Source: Cenococcum geophilum 1.58
Lineage: Eukaryota > Ascomycota > Dothideomycetes > Gloniales > Gloniaceae
Reading direction: 5' to 3'
NCBI GenBank assembly: GCA_001692895.1
Contig: KV748239.1
Location: 62,001-126,000, forward strand
Length of the DNA stretch: 64,000 nt
Shown here piece by piece: positions 11,570 to 22,349 of the stretch. The position numbers and the translations under genes were made by a program. How positions within the stretch are numbered: position 1 is the stretch's first letter; each line of letters starts with the position of its first letter. The notes below the pieces were generated by a model, which saw only the letters and a list, made by a program, of their open reading frames with translations, did no database searches and was not told the origin of the DNA.

Positions 11570-13690
11570 CTACTTTAATATTGTATAAAATATGGCTTTA
11601 GAAGCGGATTCATCTCTTCTTAAAAATACTCCTAGCTTAATTAAGAGCTCTAGTATATAATAGGCTTAGCTTTAATCTCCAGTTTATAAATTTACTCGCC
11701 TACTATACGAAAATAAGCTAATATACGATAAAAAGAACCGAAGGCTTATATACTGTAATTAGTGCGAAAGTTACTTAGCACTATTAACTATAAATATAAA
11801 AAAAACACCTTGCAAAAGACTACGCAATCTTTATTAACTTAAAATAGCCTTATACGAAGGAGCAAGCACTTAAAAAGCTTTAGGAACTTTAGGTAAAAAT
11901 AGTATTAGAATTTAGGACAGACAAAGTTAATTCTATAATCTTTATAAAGGTTCTAAATAAAAAAGTTATCTAATAAGCTCTTATTAACTTAGTTATTATA
12001 TAAAACCTTCTATTCTGGATTATAGAGTAGGAAAAGTTCTATGTCTTTTATTAGGCTCTTAACCTAAAGTTATCTAATTTAATAATAACAGTATACTTAG
12101 AAATTTCTTAAATAATTACCTATTTCTTTTAGTTATAGAAAGACATCGTATAAAGATAAGTTTAATTAGCATTAATAAGTATTTATCTTTCTATTGATAT
12201 CTAGACGTCCCTAAATAACTACCTTCTTCTTACAGTCTGCGCCTACTTTATTAATAGCTAGGAAAACTAGATAAAAGCTCTTTTTACCTTTTATATGGTA
12301 CCTAGTTATAGTGGAGCTAAATAATAGAATACCCTTCTTCTAGTCTTAGAGGAGTATAGGATTATATAAAAGCTTAGAGCTATTATTATAGATACTTCTA
12401 TAATAAATAATACTCTCTATTATATAATCTATAAGTATCTTGCTAATAATAAGGATATTACCTAGGATCCCATCTAATAACATATCCGCTGCTAGGGGTA
12501 TACTATTAATCTTACCGTCTAGGCCTTCCTCTTCAAAGATACTCTTAAACTTAAGGCTATTAAGTTATATAAAAGAAATAATATAAGTGGAAAGGAGTAA
12601 AGCTATAAGGAAGAGATTAAGTAAAAATAGGCCTTTTAAGTAATAGGCCTACTTAGTAAGCTTTATAATATTATAGTACACTTTTATGCCTTAGCAAGCC
12701 GTACAAAGGAGTTTAAGACTTTAGTTAGAAGATAAGTTCTACTTAATAATTATATAAGATAGAATAGCTAATATTAAATACTTAGCGTCTTACTTAAGCA
12801 TAAGTTAGGAATTAATAACTATATTAAAAGTAACTTTAATATACTTAAGGAGAATTATATCTTACCGCAAAACTAGAAGCTTCTTTATATAATTTGCACT
12901 TTTCTAAAGCTATTTTACCGTGTAATATTAGAGACATAAAGGGATTATGCAATACTTAATTAAGTACTCTTTATAATAGATATACTTATTAAATATATAG
13001 AGAACTCTCTTATATAACTCTTCTTCTAGCTACTTTATTTAACCTAAAGCTAATATTATATAATAGGCACTCTTTAAATTAAATAAAGCTCTTTTACTTT
13101 AAGTAAAGAATATATAGGCGAAGTTTAACGAGTACTACCAGAGAATAGATAATTCGCCTCTTTACGCTACTGCACTTATTCTTTACCTAAATCGTTATAT
13201 AAAGTATATTAAGACATTTTAGAAGGAGTAGCAGAAAATAGTACTTCTAAAGGTTAACGGCTCTAGAAAACATACTAATAATTAGAGAAGCCTATTACCT
13301 CTCTTTAAACAGTATTATATAATAAGCTATTATAAGATAAGTATAAGGAACTTAATAAGTACAATTAAATTGTAAATAAGTTAAATAAAAAGGTTACTTA
13401 ACTAGTAAGCCAGGACGAGTATAAGGACTACTGCTCTAAAGTGTTATACGAAATTAAAGTTTCTCCACTTTAGTAGTGGTCTTAAGAATAATAAATAAAG
13501 CGCTAGCTGTGGCTTTCACTCTTTATAAGAGAGGTACTTTTAATTCTAGCTATAAGCAATAAACCAGAGAGAGTATTTTTAGAAGGATGTTATATAATAT
13601 TATGGGAATAGATAAAGCTTAGAATATTAAATGTTAAAAGAATAGAGTGTATAAAGAGTTGGTATAGAAGTAAAATTTAAAAATTTTTTA
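11570..13690 (+). pseudogene. hAT-superfamily transposase remnant
   Basis: Read on the plus strand through many stops. The central part carries the hAT core pattern (DI.TS.NNYLLL, then an IRCQG-like segment read as IRC*G near 12490). The end (about 13560-13675) shows the C-terminal dimerisation signature: PERVF, then a degraded G-A-R-R-T-I-S-W, then ERIECIKSWYRS. This arrangement is typical of Restless-like fungal hAT elements. No terminal inverted repeats were identified. RIP-type stops make it non-functional. The N-terminal start is approximate. Confidence 0.72.
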
Positions 13691-14591
13691 GCTAAAGAAG
13701 GAATAAAAGAAGTATAGTAGTTATATAAGGAAAGGAAAGGTATATAAGGGTATAAAATAAGATAATTTTAGATAAAAGATAACCACTAAAGGCGTGTAGG
13801 TGGTATATATAAATATATACTAACTTTAAACTTAATAAATTATAAGTTTAAATCCTACCAATGTCGTCCTTTATTAGGAATTGGGAAATATAATTATTTA
13901 GTATACTTCTCGTCCTACCGTATAAGAGATTCTTTAGTAACATTACCATACTATAAGTAAATTCTCCTCTCCGTATAATATACCTATATAACTAACTACT
14001 CTTAAAATAAGTAGGAGAGGGTAGAAGCTTTACCAGCAATTAATGTAGAGGCTTAGGTGGGGGAAGGTATTAAAGAAGTAGGTGTAGATGGGGAGGCCCT
14101 TATATATAAATATAATTCTAATTTAGAGCCGTAGATCTCTAAATACAATTATAAGTAACCTATATTACTCGTATAAGGTAGAGAGCTAATTAACGCTAGC
14201 CCTATAAGGCTTATATGGCGACTCCACGTTATCTAGTAGGCCCTTACCCCTTTACTAAGTGTCGAAGTCTCCTAGGGTTTTATAGTAGGTGTTATGGAAA
14301 TTACAAGTAGCGGGATTATAGGGCTTGATGTTCGTTATATAATAAAAATTCTTAGCCTATAGCGGCGGCAGCGGGAGCACTAGAGGGTAAGGATTAGATT
14401 ATGAAACTAGAGAATAACAAGAAATAGATAAAAGTTACTAAATTTAATCTCCTCTCTTTTTTACCACTTTATTTTATTTTATAGTATCTTATATATAGTA
14501 TCTCGTACAAGGAGAAGTATAAATAGAGGGTAGAAAGGAGATACCTAATTAGTAGGGAAGCTAAGGACGTTGGTAGATTACTCGCTTATTT
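13691..14591. other. AT-rich non-coding stretch
   Basis: No protein remnant was recognised. It contains a short B-box-like stretch at 13846-13854 (GTTTAAATC) and an imperfect hairpin at 14111-14152 with arms of about 17 nt. These may be parts of small unidentified repeats. Confidence 0.4.
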
Positions 14592-14683
14592 GGTAGCGGA
14601 TTAAAAAAAATCGATCGATATAATATGATATGATATGATCTCGCGTATTGTATCGATAAGGATCGTTTGGATTTTCCGCTACC
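14592..14683. mobile_element. Small foldback / MITE-like element (92 bp)
   Basis: Begins GGTAGCGGA and ends TCCGCTACC, a 9-bp perfect terminal inverted repeat that continues imperfectly (ATTAAAA versus TTGGATTT). The core has GATAT-type short repeats and a TATCGATAA. No clear target duplication is visible. It is too short to code. Confidence 0.4.
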
Positions 14684-15002
14684 CTGGGCAACAGTTGCTA
14701 AACCGCGACCAGTTTTCGCGACAACCACATTTTAGCTTTCTCTATAGAGAGTTTCTTATAGTGAATATATCTGGATTTGTGCTTCTAAGGTCAGTACGCA
14801 TTAAATCTTCCTAAGGGAAAGTGCTTGTGCTGGCTTAGTCTAGCTTCTTTAGACCCGTTCTAATCCCGTCCTAGTGCCCTAGTTTTAGGTCCCCGCCCTC
14901 TTTTAGGATCTCAATCTAGTATAGAGGCAGCGGTAAAAAGTTCCTAGCCCCCGTAAGTATAGCTAAGCACAGTGTTCCTAGGCTTAGCGCTAAGTGTAGG
15001 AC
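14684..15002. other. Non-coding spacer before Gypsy copy 2
   Basis: I see no gene. Its composition is less AT-rich than the surroundings. It ends in AGGAC, the left target duplication of the second Gypsy element. Confidence 0.4.
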
Positions 15003-15213
15003 TGTTATAGCTTAAATAAATGCCTCTGAACCGAAGCTTGAACGAATACTATATTACTAAGATACTAAGCTAAAGAGAAGGAAAAGGGGTTGCTAGGACT
15101 GATGTAAACAAATATATAGGGTGAGCCGCTAAGGCGCTAGCTTTAGGCGGGCCAATTATAGGTTGGCAGAATATAGCAGAATTTGGCAGGTAATGTGCGA
15201 TAGCGCTGTTATA
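15003..15213 (-). repeat. 3' LTR of Gypsy copy 2 (minus orientation)
   Basis: Matches 20981-21191 at identical length; on the plus strand it begins TGTTATAGC and ends GCTGTTATA. Differences are nearly all transitions. Confidence 0.9.
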
Positions 15214-15229
15214 TTACCCCCCTTTTTAA
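15214..15229 (-). other. Polypurine tract of Gypsy copy 2
   Basis: The plus-strand TTACCCCCCTTTTTAA run next to the LTR is a purine tract on the element's coding strand. It confirms the minus orientation. Confidence 0.75.
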
Positions 15230-15999
15230 AAGAAAGCCTGCCTTTAGGCTTAGTTAGAAAAAATAGGGTAGCACTAGGCTTATAAACGTAGGATTATAAA
15301 AATATAAGATAAGGAGATAAAGGGGACACAAGTCCGTCCTAACTAAGTATAAAGGGCGATTATGGGCTAAGTAGAAGCACTAGGCTAGAAAGAGTAGCCG
15401 CTAAAAGTCTTAGTACGGATCTAACTAATTAGATAACTTTAACCGGCGGTTAAAGTTCTTAGATATTTAAAATTTTACGGTACTAGCAGAAAACGGCAGA
15501 ATATGGCAGAATTTGGTAGATAGCTGTATTAGGGCTTTGGGGCGTTTTTGTCCCTATATTCTTTTGGTAACTTATTATCTTTATTATGCTAGCATTCTAT
15601 CTATTTGTTTAGGTACTTTGGGGGTCTAGGCGTATTAGGGTATTAGTTATAGAATTCTTTAAGCTTCTAGGGGTAGCCTATAAAGTTCTATATAGGGTAC
15701 TAGGTTGGGTTAGGATTGTAGCCCTTCTATTAGATATGGTATTTTAGCGCTTTTTATACTATCTTATAGGCTAGTATTTTATTAACCTCCTATTTATTAT
15801 TACCGTTTACTTAAACTAGTAGGGGAGGCTCGTTCTTTTGTTTAGGTAATAGGTTGTTTGTAGCTTTCCGTAACTTATTTAGTAAGAAAATAGGGTAAAC
15901 CCTAATTAAGTCTGGGAGCTTTATTTTGTATAAGTTGCCTATCTTTTTAAGAATCTTATACGGTCCTACTATTTAGTAGTCCAGCTTACGGCTAGGTTA

Positions 16000-18900
16000 T
16001 TTAGTCCTCTAATTCCTTATTATAACCTAGACTATATCACCAGGGGTAAAATTAGGCTCTTAATGGTGTTTGTTTGCCTACTGTTTTATTAACCTCTAAG
16101 CTTTTTTTAGGTTCTTATAGGCTACCGTCTAAGCCTTCTCTAATCGTTTGGCGTACTATTGGGCCTTAGTATAGGATAGCTTCTTTTATATAGTTTAGGG
16201 TTTTTCTAGCCTTTTCTAGTTAAAGCTTATATGGGGTAAGTATCCTATTTCTAGCTAAATTAGGGTAAACCCTGTGGAGTTATAGGGTAGGGTTGCTTGC
16301 GCGTAGTCTATTAAGGGTAGTAGTTTAGACTAGTTATCTTAGAAATAGTTAATAAAGGGCCTAAGCCTCTGGTCTAGGTATTAATTTATAATTTCTGTTT
16401 AACTGTTTGTCTAGGGGTAATAAGCCATAAAAAGCTTTAGCTTAATACCTAGGATCCGGGTAAACTTATTTTAGAAGGCTAATATAAACTGTGGCCTATA
16501 ATTGGATATAATAGTATCTAGTAGTCCGTAGATTTGGTAGACGTAATAGATATATAGCCGGGCTGCCTCTTTGGCATTAATGTTTTTGTAATATAGAATT
16601 AAGAACGGGCGTTTACTAAAGCGGTTAACTATAACTATAACTATATCGTATCTGTTACGGTCCCTAGGTAGTTTATAGAAGTTTATAGAGATATACTGCT
16701 AAGGGCGCTCTAGTATTGGGAGTAGCTTAAGTAGTCCTAGGGTTTTATCCTATGGGATTATAGCTCTTTAGTAGTCTTTGTAGTTCCGTATATATTAATT
16801 AATATCTATAACTATTCTTAGCTAGTAGTAGCGGCAGTTAATAATTTTACGGGTCTTGTTTTTGCTAGGGTATACTATAGAGACTTAGTAATAAGCTTCG
16901 CGGATTAGTTTAGTCTATAGATTATTAATGTTAGGGACTATAAGCCGCTCCTGGTATAGGAGTAATCCTTCCTCTATTTTAAAATTGGGGTCTCCTTTTA
17001 CGGCTTATTCGCGGAGGGCCCTTAAGGCGTTAGCCGTGCGGTTTGCAGTTAGGAGGCGGTTAATTAGCCCTATTAGCTTATCTAAGGACTCCTCTATTAG
17101 TGCTAGCTCGTTTTACTAGGAGTCTAGCTCCTTAAGGATTTGTGGGTTGAGCTGTTCTGGATAAAGAAGGGTGCGCGTCTAATATTAGGTCTTTAGCTTA
17201 TCCTAGGGTCCTATATCTTGTTCTTTTTGGGTTAAGGTATTAGCCTTAGAGTTTTACTTNCTAGAANAATATATAATTNTAAAGAAGAATTAGGAGAGTA
17301 TTTTAGCCTACTAGGCTTATTACCCTATAAGCTGCTTTATAGTTATAAAGTACTCTAGGGCTTTATAATCTGTATATATCTTAATCTAAAAGTTTATACC
17401 TTTAAGCTCTGCGCGCTATTAGGAAAGTAATTAAATAATAGCTAGTATTTCTTTATTATGTACTTTATAGTTATATTTAGCCGGGTCTATTATCTTTAAG
17501 AAGAAAGCTATAGGGTACTATTCGCTATTTAGATATAACTGTAATAGGATTTCCGCTATAACCCTATTAGAGGCGTCTGTTTTTAGCATTAATTTAAGGT
17601 CTAGGTTATAGTAATAAAGGATTAGGGAAAAAATAAGCTAATTTTTTACCTCTTTAAAGGCCTTTATATAGCTATTATTAAAGATAAAAGGCATATCCTT
17701 TCTGGTTAGTTATATAAGAGGTTTTGCTATAATTCTATAGTTATGGATAAACCGGCGGTAGAAATTATAAAAACTAAGGAAGAACTAGATTCCTTTTACT
17801 GTGTAAGGGGGCTTTTAGTTATAGATTGCCTTTACCTTCTTAGGGTTAACCTTAATTCCTTCCGTAGTTATAATAAACCTAAGGTATTTTATACGTTTTA
17901 CCCTAAACTCGTATTTCTTAATATTAACTTATAAGCCCGCGTTCCGTAGTCTCTTTAGGACCTTCTTAATATAAACTTAATACTTAAGTTTATTGTCCAA
18001 GTATATAAGAATATCGTTTAGGTATACCATATAGAATTCATTAAGGTAATTAAAAAGAACGTTATTTATATACCTTTAGTACGTAGCCGGTCCGTTTATT
18101 AGTTTAAAAGAAAGAACTTTATATTTATAAGAACTATAGCGGGTATAAAACGTTGTTAAATCTTTAGATATAGGGTTTATCCTAATTTGGTAAAAAGTTT
18201 AGCGGATATTAAGTTTGGTAAAGATCTTTACCTAGCTTAGACGTATAAGGGTCTTATTAATTAAAGGAATAGGATACCGGTCCTTTTAAGTAATAGTGTT
18301 TAGCTTTTAATAGTTGATATAAAAATAAAGGCCTTTATTAGGCTTTTTTATAAATAGGATAGGGGAAGTAAAAGGGGCTTAACTTGGCTTAATAAACCCT
18401 TTATCTAAGTTGTTAATTAAGTACTGCTTTATTGCTTTTAGCTTATCCGTTAATTAATGGTAAAGGGGGCTATAGCCTAGTAAGTTATAGGCCTTTAATT
18501 AAATCTTATAATTGTATATCTAGTAGGGGGGTAACTTATCTAAGGCCGCCTTTAAGAATGTATTTTTGTAGCCTATATAAATGGTAAAAAGAAGGCGTTT
18601 AACTAATTTCTTGTTAGTTTCCTTATCTGGCCTTTTCTCTTTATTATTAATAATTTAGTTAATTTTATATAGGCTTATTATAAAGACCTTATTGTCCTTC
18701 TAGTATATATTAAAGTAAAACGCTATAGCGCTAATTGCGGCGATGTCTATAGTAGGGGGTTTAACTAATAATAGGGGCGTATATAACTTTAGGGACTTTT
18801 AGGGTACTAGCATTATTATTACTTCTTTTAGCTCCTATTATATCTTTTAGAGGTTATCCCTTATATCCTATTAATACGTTCTTTTCTATAATGGTTAGAT

Positions 18901-19640
18901 CTATGCGATTTAGACGTTATCTATATTATTATCTGTCCCGCTTTTATACGTAGAGTCCTCTTTAAATGTAGCGCTTTAGGAGAGTATTTTTATTAGTATA
19001 GAGTTCTTTCTAGCTTTATAGCGGGCGTTCTTTTAGGTAAAGGCTAGGTTATAGGCCCGGATATTTTGCTGGTAGGTAGGGTTAGCCCTTACGGCTAGTA
19101 TCTTACGGTTAGTTCGGATCTCCCTAATAAAGGAGGATAACCTTAGTCTATCCTCCGGCTAGATAAACCGTCTTTTTTATATATTTAACCAAATATTAAA
19201 ATAGGACATCTATTTTTGTCTAAGGATTATATTATAGGACCCTAGGTTTAGGATATAAAAGGGGATACTATATTGGCGTTATCCGTTAAGAGTAATATAT
19301 AACTTTAAGATGTGGGTAATGGGCTAACCGGCTTGGCCGTTATAGCCCTTTACCTAAATAGGCTTCTCTAGTTAGATGGCTTCTGTATTTAGAAACTTAG
19401 TAATATTATTTACATAGGCAGTATTTATAAAGGCGAAGCCATTTACTCTAGTGTTAATAAGGGCGGTTGTATTAACTCTATATCTATTTTAAGATACTAT
19501 ATATAAAACCGTAAAATGCTTTCTACCTATTAACTAATTAAGATTAATCTCTTTAAGATTAATAGGGTACCCTAAGGGGGAGTCTTTCCCTAGGGTTCTT
19601 CTTTTCCCAACTTATTAGATATTTCTCCTTCCTTTATTTC
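16000..19640 (-). pseudogene. pol remnant of Gypsy copy 2
   Basis: Protease (about 19500-19350, with the catalytic Asp apparently changed to Asn), reverse transcriptase with a VYLND box near 18010, RNase H with a retained KTDAS-like segment near 17580, integrase, and an integrase C-terminal tail ending near 15600-16000. All can be read on the minus strand through TAA/TAG codons. No frame is open for more than about 60 codons. Confidence 0.75.
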
Positions 19641-20750
19641 CTTAATATCACCTATATCCTTTAGCTCCGGGCAAGATAAGGTAAAGTAACCTTGCTTATT
19701 GCAGTTAAAGTATATAGCCAAGGCAGGGTTAATTGGAGTATTACGGCGAATATTAGTTAATGGCGTAGTATATAGCTAGTTAGGTGAGGCTTGCTAGTAT
19801 ATAGTTATAACCGCCTTTAGTATAAGAGCAGTTGTAACTTATCTTTCTACTCTAGCTTCTATAGGTATAGCTAGCGAGTTCTAATTATTATGGAGTTGCT
19901 TCTACTAATTAGGGCGGGCGTTAATCCGCTTTAGTTCTAAGTCTAATAATAGGCAATAAGCTATAAGTCTTTTATAGGTTAGTAGGTTATTTAAGGTTAT
20001 AGCAATCTTTTCTTATAGCTAGATTGTTAGCTTATTATATAGGTCTAATTAGTAGTTCTTAAGGGGAACCTGGCCTTCTCCTATAAGGTATAAAAATTAA
20101 GTCTAGAATTTAGTAAAGGGTTAGTTTAGTTTTATTATTAGGTAATTATAGTTATAATAGGCATCCTATACTTTATTTGGGTTAATATAGATAGCTGCTA
20201 GGTGCCGTATTATCTTGTTAATAGATATAAATTGGATAGGGGAGTTGTCCTTAAACTTGGCTTAAAGGTGCCGTTAGGCGTCCCTAGTGGTTTAACTAAA
20301 GAGGTAGAGCATTTTAGCTTCTTTAAAAAGAAAATAGTTATAGTTAACACAGAGCTTTCCTTATACTTAAATCCTCTAATTCTTAAAGGTAGGGTCTATC
20401 CCGTTAGATAGTAGTAGGGGGTTAAGAAGCTTAACGGACTTTAATTGCTTTGTTATTGTATCTATACTCCCTAGTGTATTATATTTAGTAGAGTAAATAG
20501 GTCGGCTAGGGCTTTAAGAAAAGAAAGCTAGGCTATTTTATAGGGCTGTAAGGCTTTCTAGGATCTCTTATAGGGTCTCTTATATATTTCTCGCTTTAAG
20601 ATAATTAGCTTCCTAGCTGGCTGCGAGGGCGCGAATCTGCTTGCGTATATCTACGATATTATTATTATCTTTAATTTCTGATCCTAATTGGATCTTAGGT
20701 TCCTCTTAGGTAGAGGCAGCTCTCTTAAATAAGCTTGCTTTAGGTGCCAT
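19641..20750 (-). pseudogene. gag remnant of Gypsy copy 2
   Basis: An ATG at 20750 (minus) opens MAPKASLFKRAAS and then runs into stops. The zinc knuckle near 19725-19660 reads YFNCNKQGYF, so the first Cys and the His of CCHC have become Tyr and the last Cys is also lost. It is non-functional. Confidence 0.7.
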
Positions 20751-20980
20751 TATTGGCTTCCTAAGGTTCGTTGGTATTATACGCTTTAGTTTTAATTCTA
20801 GGGGTATAGGTCTAGTCCTATCTAGCTTATAAGGTGGGATATTATCCAGGCCTTCTCAGGTAATGTAGAGTTGTTTTAGTATCTGAGTATAGCGCGTTAA
20901 TGTGTCGTTGCAGACGAAGTTTCTTTGGGGTGGGATATTATTAAGGCCTTCCTAGGTAAGGTAGGGAGAGCTTAGTATAA

Positions 20981-21191
20981 TATTACGGCTTGAATAAATG
21001 CCTCTAAACCGAAGCTTAAACGAATACTGTATTACTAAGATACTAAGCTAAAGAGAAGGAAAAGGGGTCGCTAGGACCGATGTAAACAAATATGTAGGGT
21101 GAGCCGCCAAGGCGCTAGCTTTAGGCGGGCCAATCGCAGGTCGGCAGAATATGGCAGAATTTGGTAGGTAACTTGCGATAGCGCCGTTATA
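20981..21191 (-). repeat. 5' LTR of Gypsy copy 2 (minus orientation)
   Basis: Partner of 15003-15213; it begins TATTACGGC and ends GCCGTTATA, and is followed by the target duplication AGGAC. The GC-richer version of several sites is kept here, so it is slightly less mutated than its partner. Confidence 0.9.
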
Positions 21192-21480
21192 AGGACTCTA
21201 ACGTGCGAAGGGATAGCTATTAGCATATATTAAGCTGCTTAGGAGAGATTTATATATATAGAACTATAGCGCTATAGCTTAGAGGCTATATACGCAGTTT
21301 TATATATGGTATAATGTAATAGGTATTAAAAAAAGATCTTACTACTATTAGCTATAAAGTAAAGTATATAAAGAAAGTAAAGAAAGTAAATTTATATACC
21401 TTCTATTTATAAGGGATTGACTAGCTATATTTAGAAGATCCTAATTATAGAATCTTTTAATTTATAAATATAATTACAAA

Positions 21481-21624
21481 TTAGAAATTCTATCCCTTAA
21501 CCCGTTGATTTAGGTCATACGGTTATCGATAAGGGACTAGCCAATCGGAGAACCTGGTTCAATCCAAGTGCCCAATTAAATCCGGTAGCGAATTCTCTAA
21601 GGGGTTAAGGGATAAGATTTCTAG
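21481..21624. mobile_element. MITE-like foldback element (144 bp)
   Basis: The left end TTAGAAATTCTATCCCTTAA and the reverse complement of the right end, CTAGAAATCTTATCCCTTAA, match over about 26 bp with a few differences. They continue into ACCC on both sides. The core includes ACGGTTATCGATAAG, also present at 28365-28379. No coding capacity. It sits at the border between the RIP block and the gene-containing region. Confidence 0.6.
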
Positions 21625-22349
21625 AAACCTTATAGAATCTACCTCTCGACATAGACACTGTTTATGTAATGATTATAAAGCAAACTCTTAATATATTGCT
21701 TATAATTTAACATTTAGTGCTGTTTCATGGACTGGGAGAGAAGCTGCACACAACCTAATATAACTGAATGGCACTTTGAACAGTGCGTAGACGTTTTGCG
21801 CAATCGTCTGACATTTCGCTAGGTTGAGATTGTCAGTGGGCTTTAATCCCTTTTTCAACGCTAAGCATATGTGCAACTACTATGAGACGCTCTTGGAGTG
21901 GGACAAGACGAGGCAGACAAATAAGAAATTACTGGGAGGATGATTGGAAGCTCCCTCTTGGTGCTGTCAAGTTGAAACCGCATCGTAATGCTATTTAAAA
22001 GCATCTCTACTCGCGACAGTGCTAGCCAATTACCACGTCTCGAACCATCTGGTCCTTAGAGCCACGCACTTAACAACCGTACGAACGCTGCTGCTTCCTC
22101 ATTGCCTTACAACATCATGCCGCTAAAAATTCCTCATTAGAATGAAAGAAGAGCCAGGGAGACTCGTGCTCTGCATGTTAGAGTATACCTTCCAAATTAT
22201 CAAGAGACATAGACAAAACCCAAAAGACCCTGGATCGCCTCCAAAATTGGGCTCAAACGTAAAACTTCAGAGTTGAACACAAGGAAAGCTATAATCGTTA
22301 AGGGAATGTGAATCACTCCTCTAGCTTGGTCATATACTTTCTAAAAGCA
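21625..22349. other. Intergenic, downstream of the coiled-coil gene
   Basis: Composition is balanced and unlike the block to the left. No gene or repeat is seen. It must contain the 3' end of the transcript of the next gene (minus strand). Confidence 0.5.

Larger units (their letters stand above)
15003..21191 (-). mobile_element. Complete, RIP-inactivated Ty3/Gypsy retrotransposon (copy 2)
   Basis: A 6189-bp element on the minus strand with 211-bp LTRs (15003-15213 and 20981-21191). It is flanked by the perfect 5-bp target duplication AGGAC (14998-15002 and 21192-21196). Minus-strand domains in order: gag (from 20750), zinc knuckle (about 19725-19660), protease, reverse transcriptase (about 18500-17700; YLDD reads YLND near 18010), RNase H, integrase (about 17200-16200) and a C-terminal tail. 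It differs from copy 1 in LTR length and sequence, so it is another family, although the LTR tips are similar. Stops and lost cysteines indicate RIP. A few Ns lie at 17260-17279. Confidence 0.92.
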
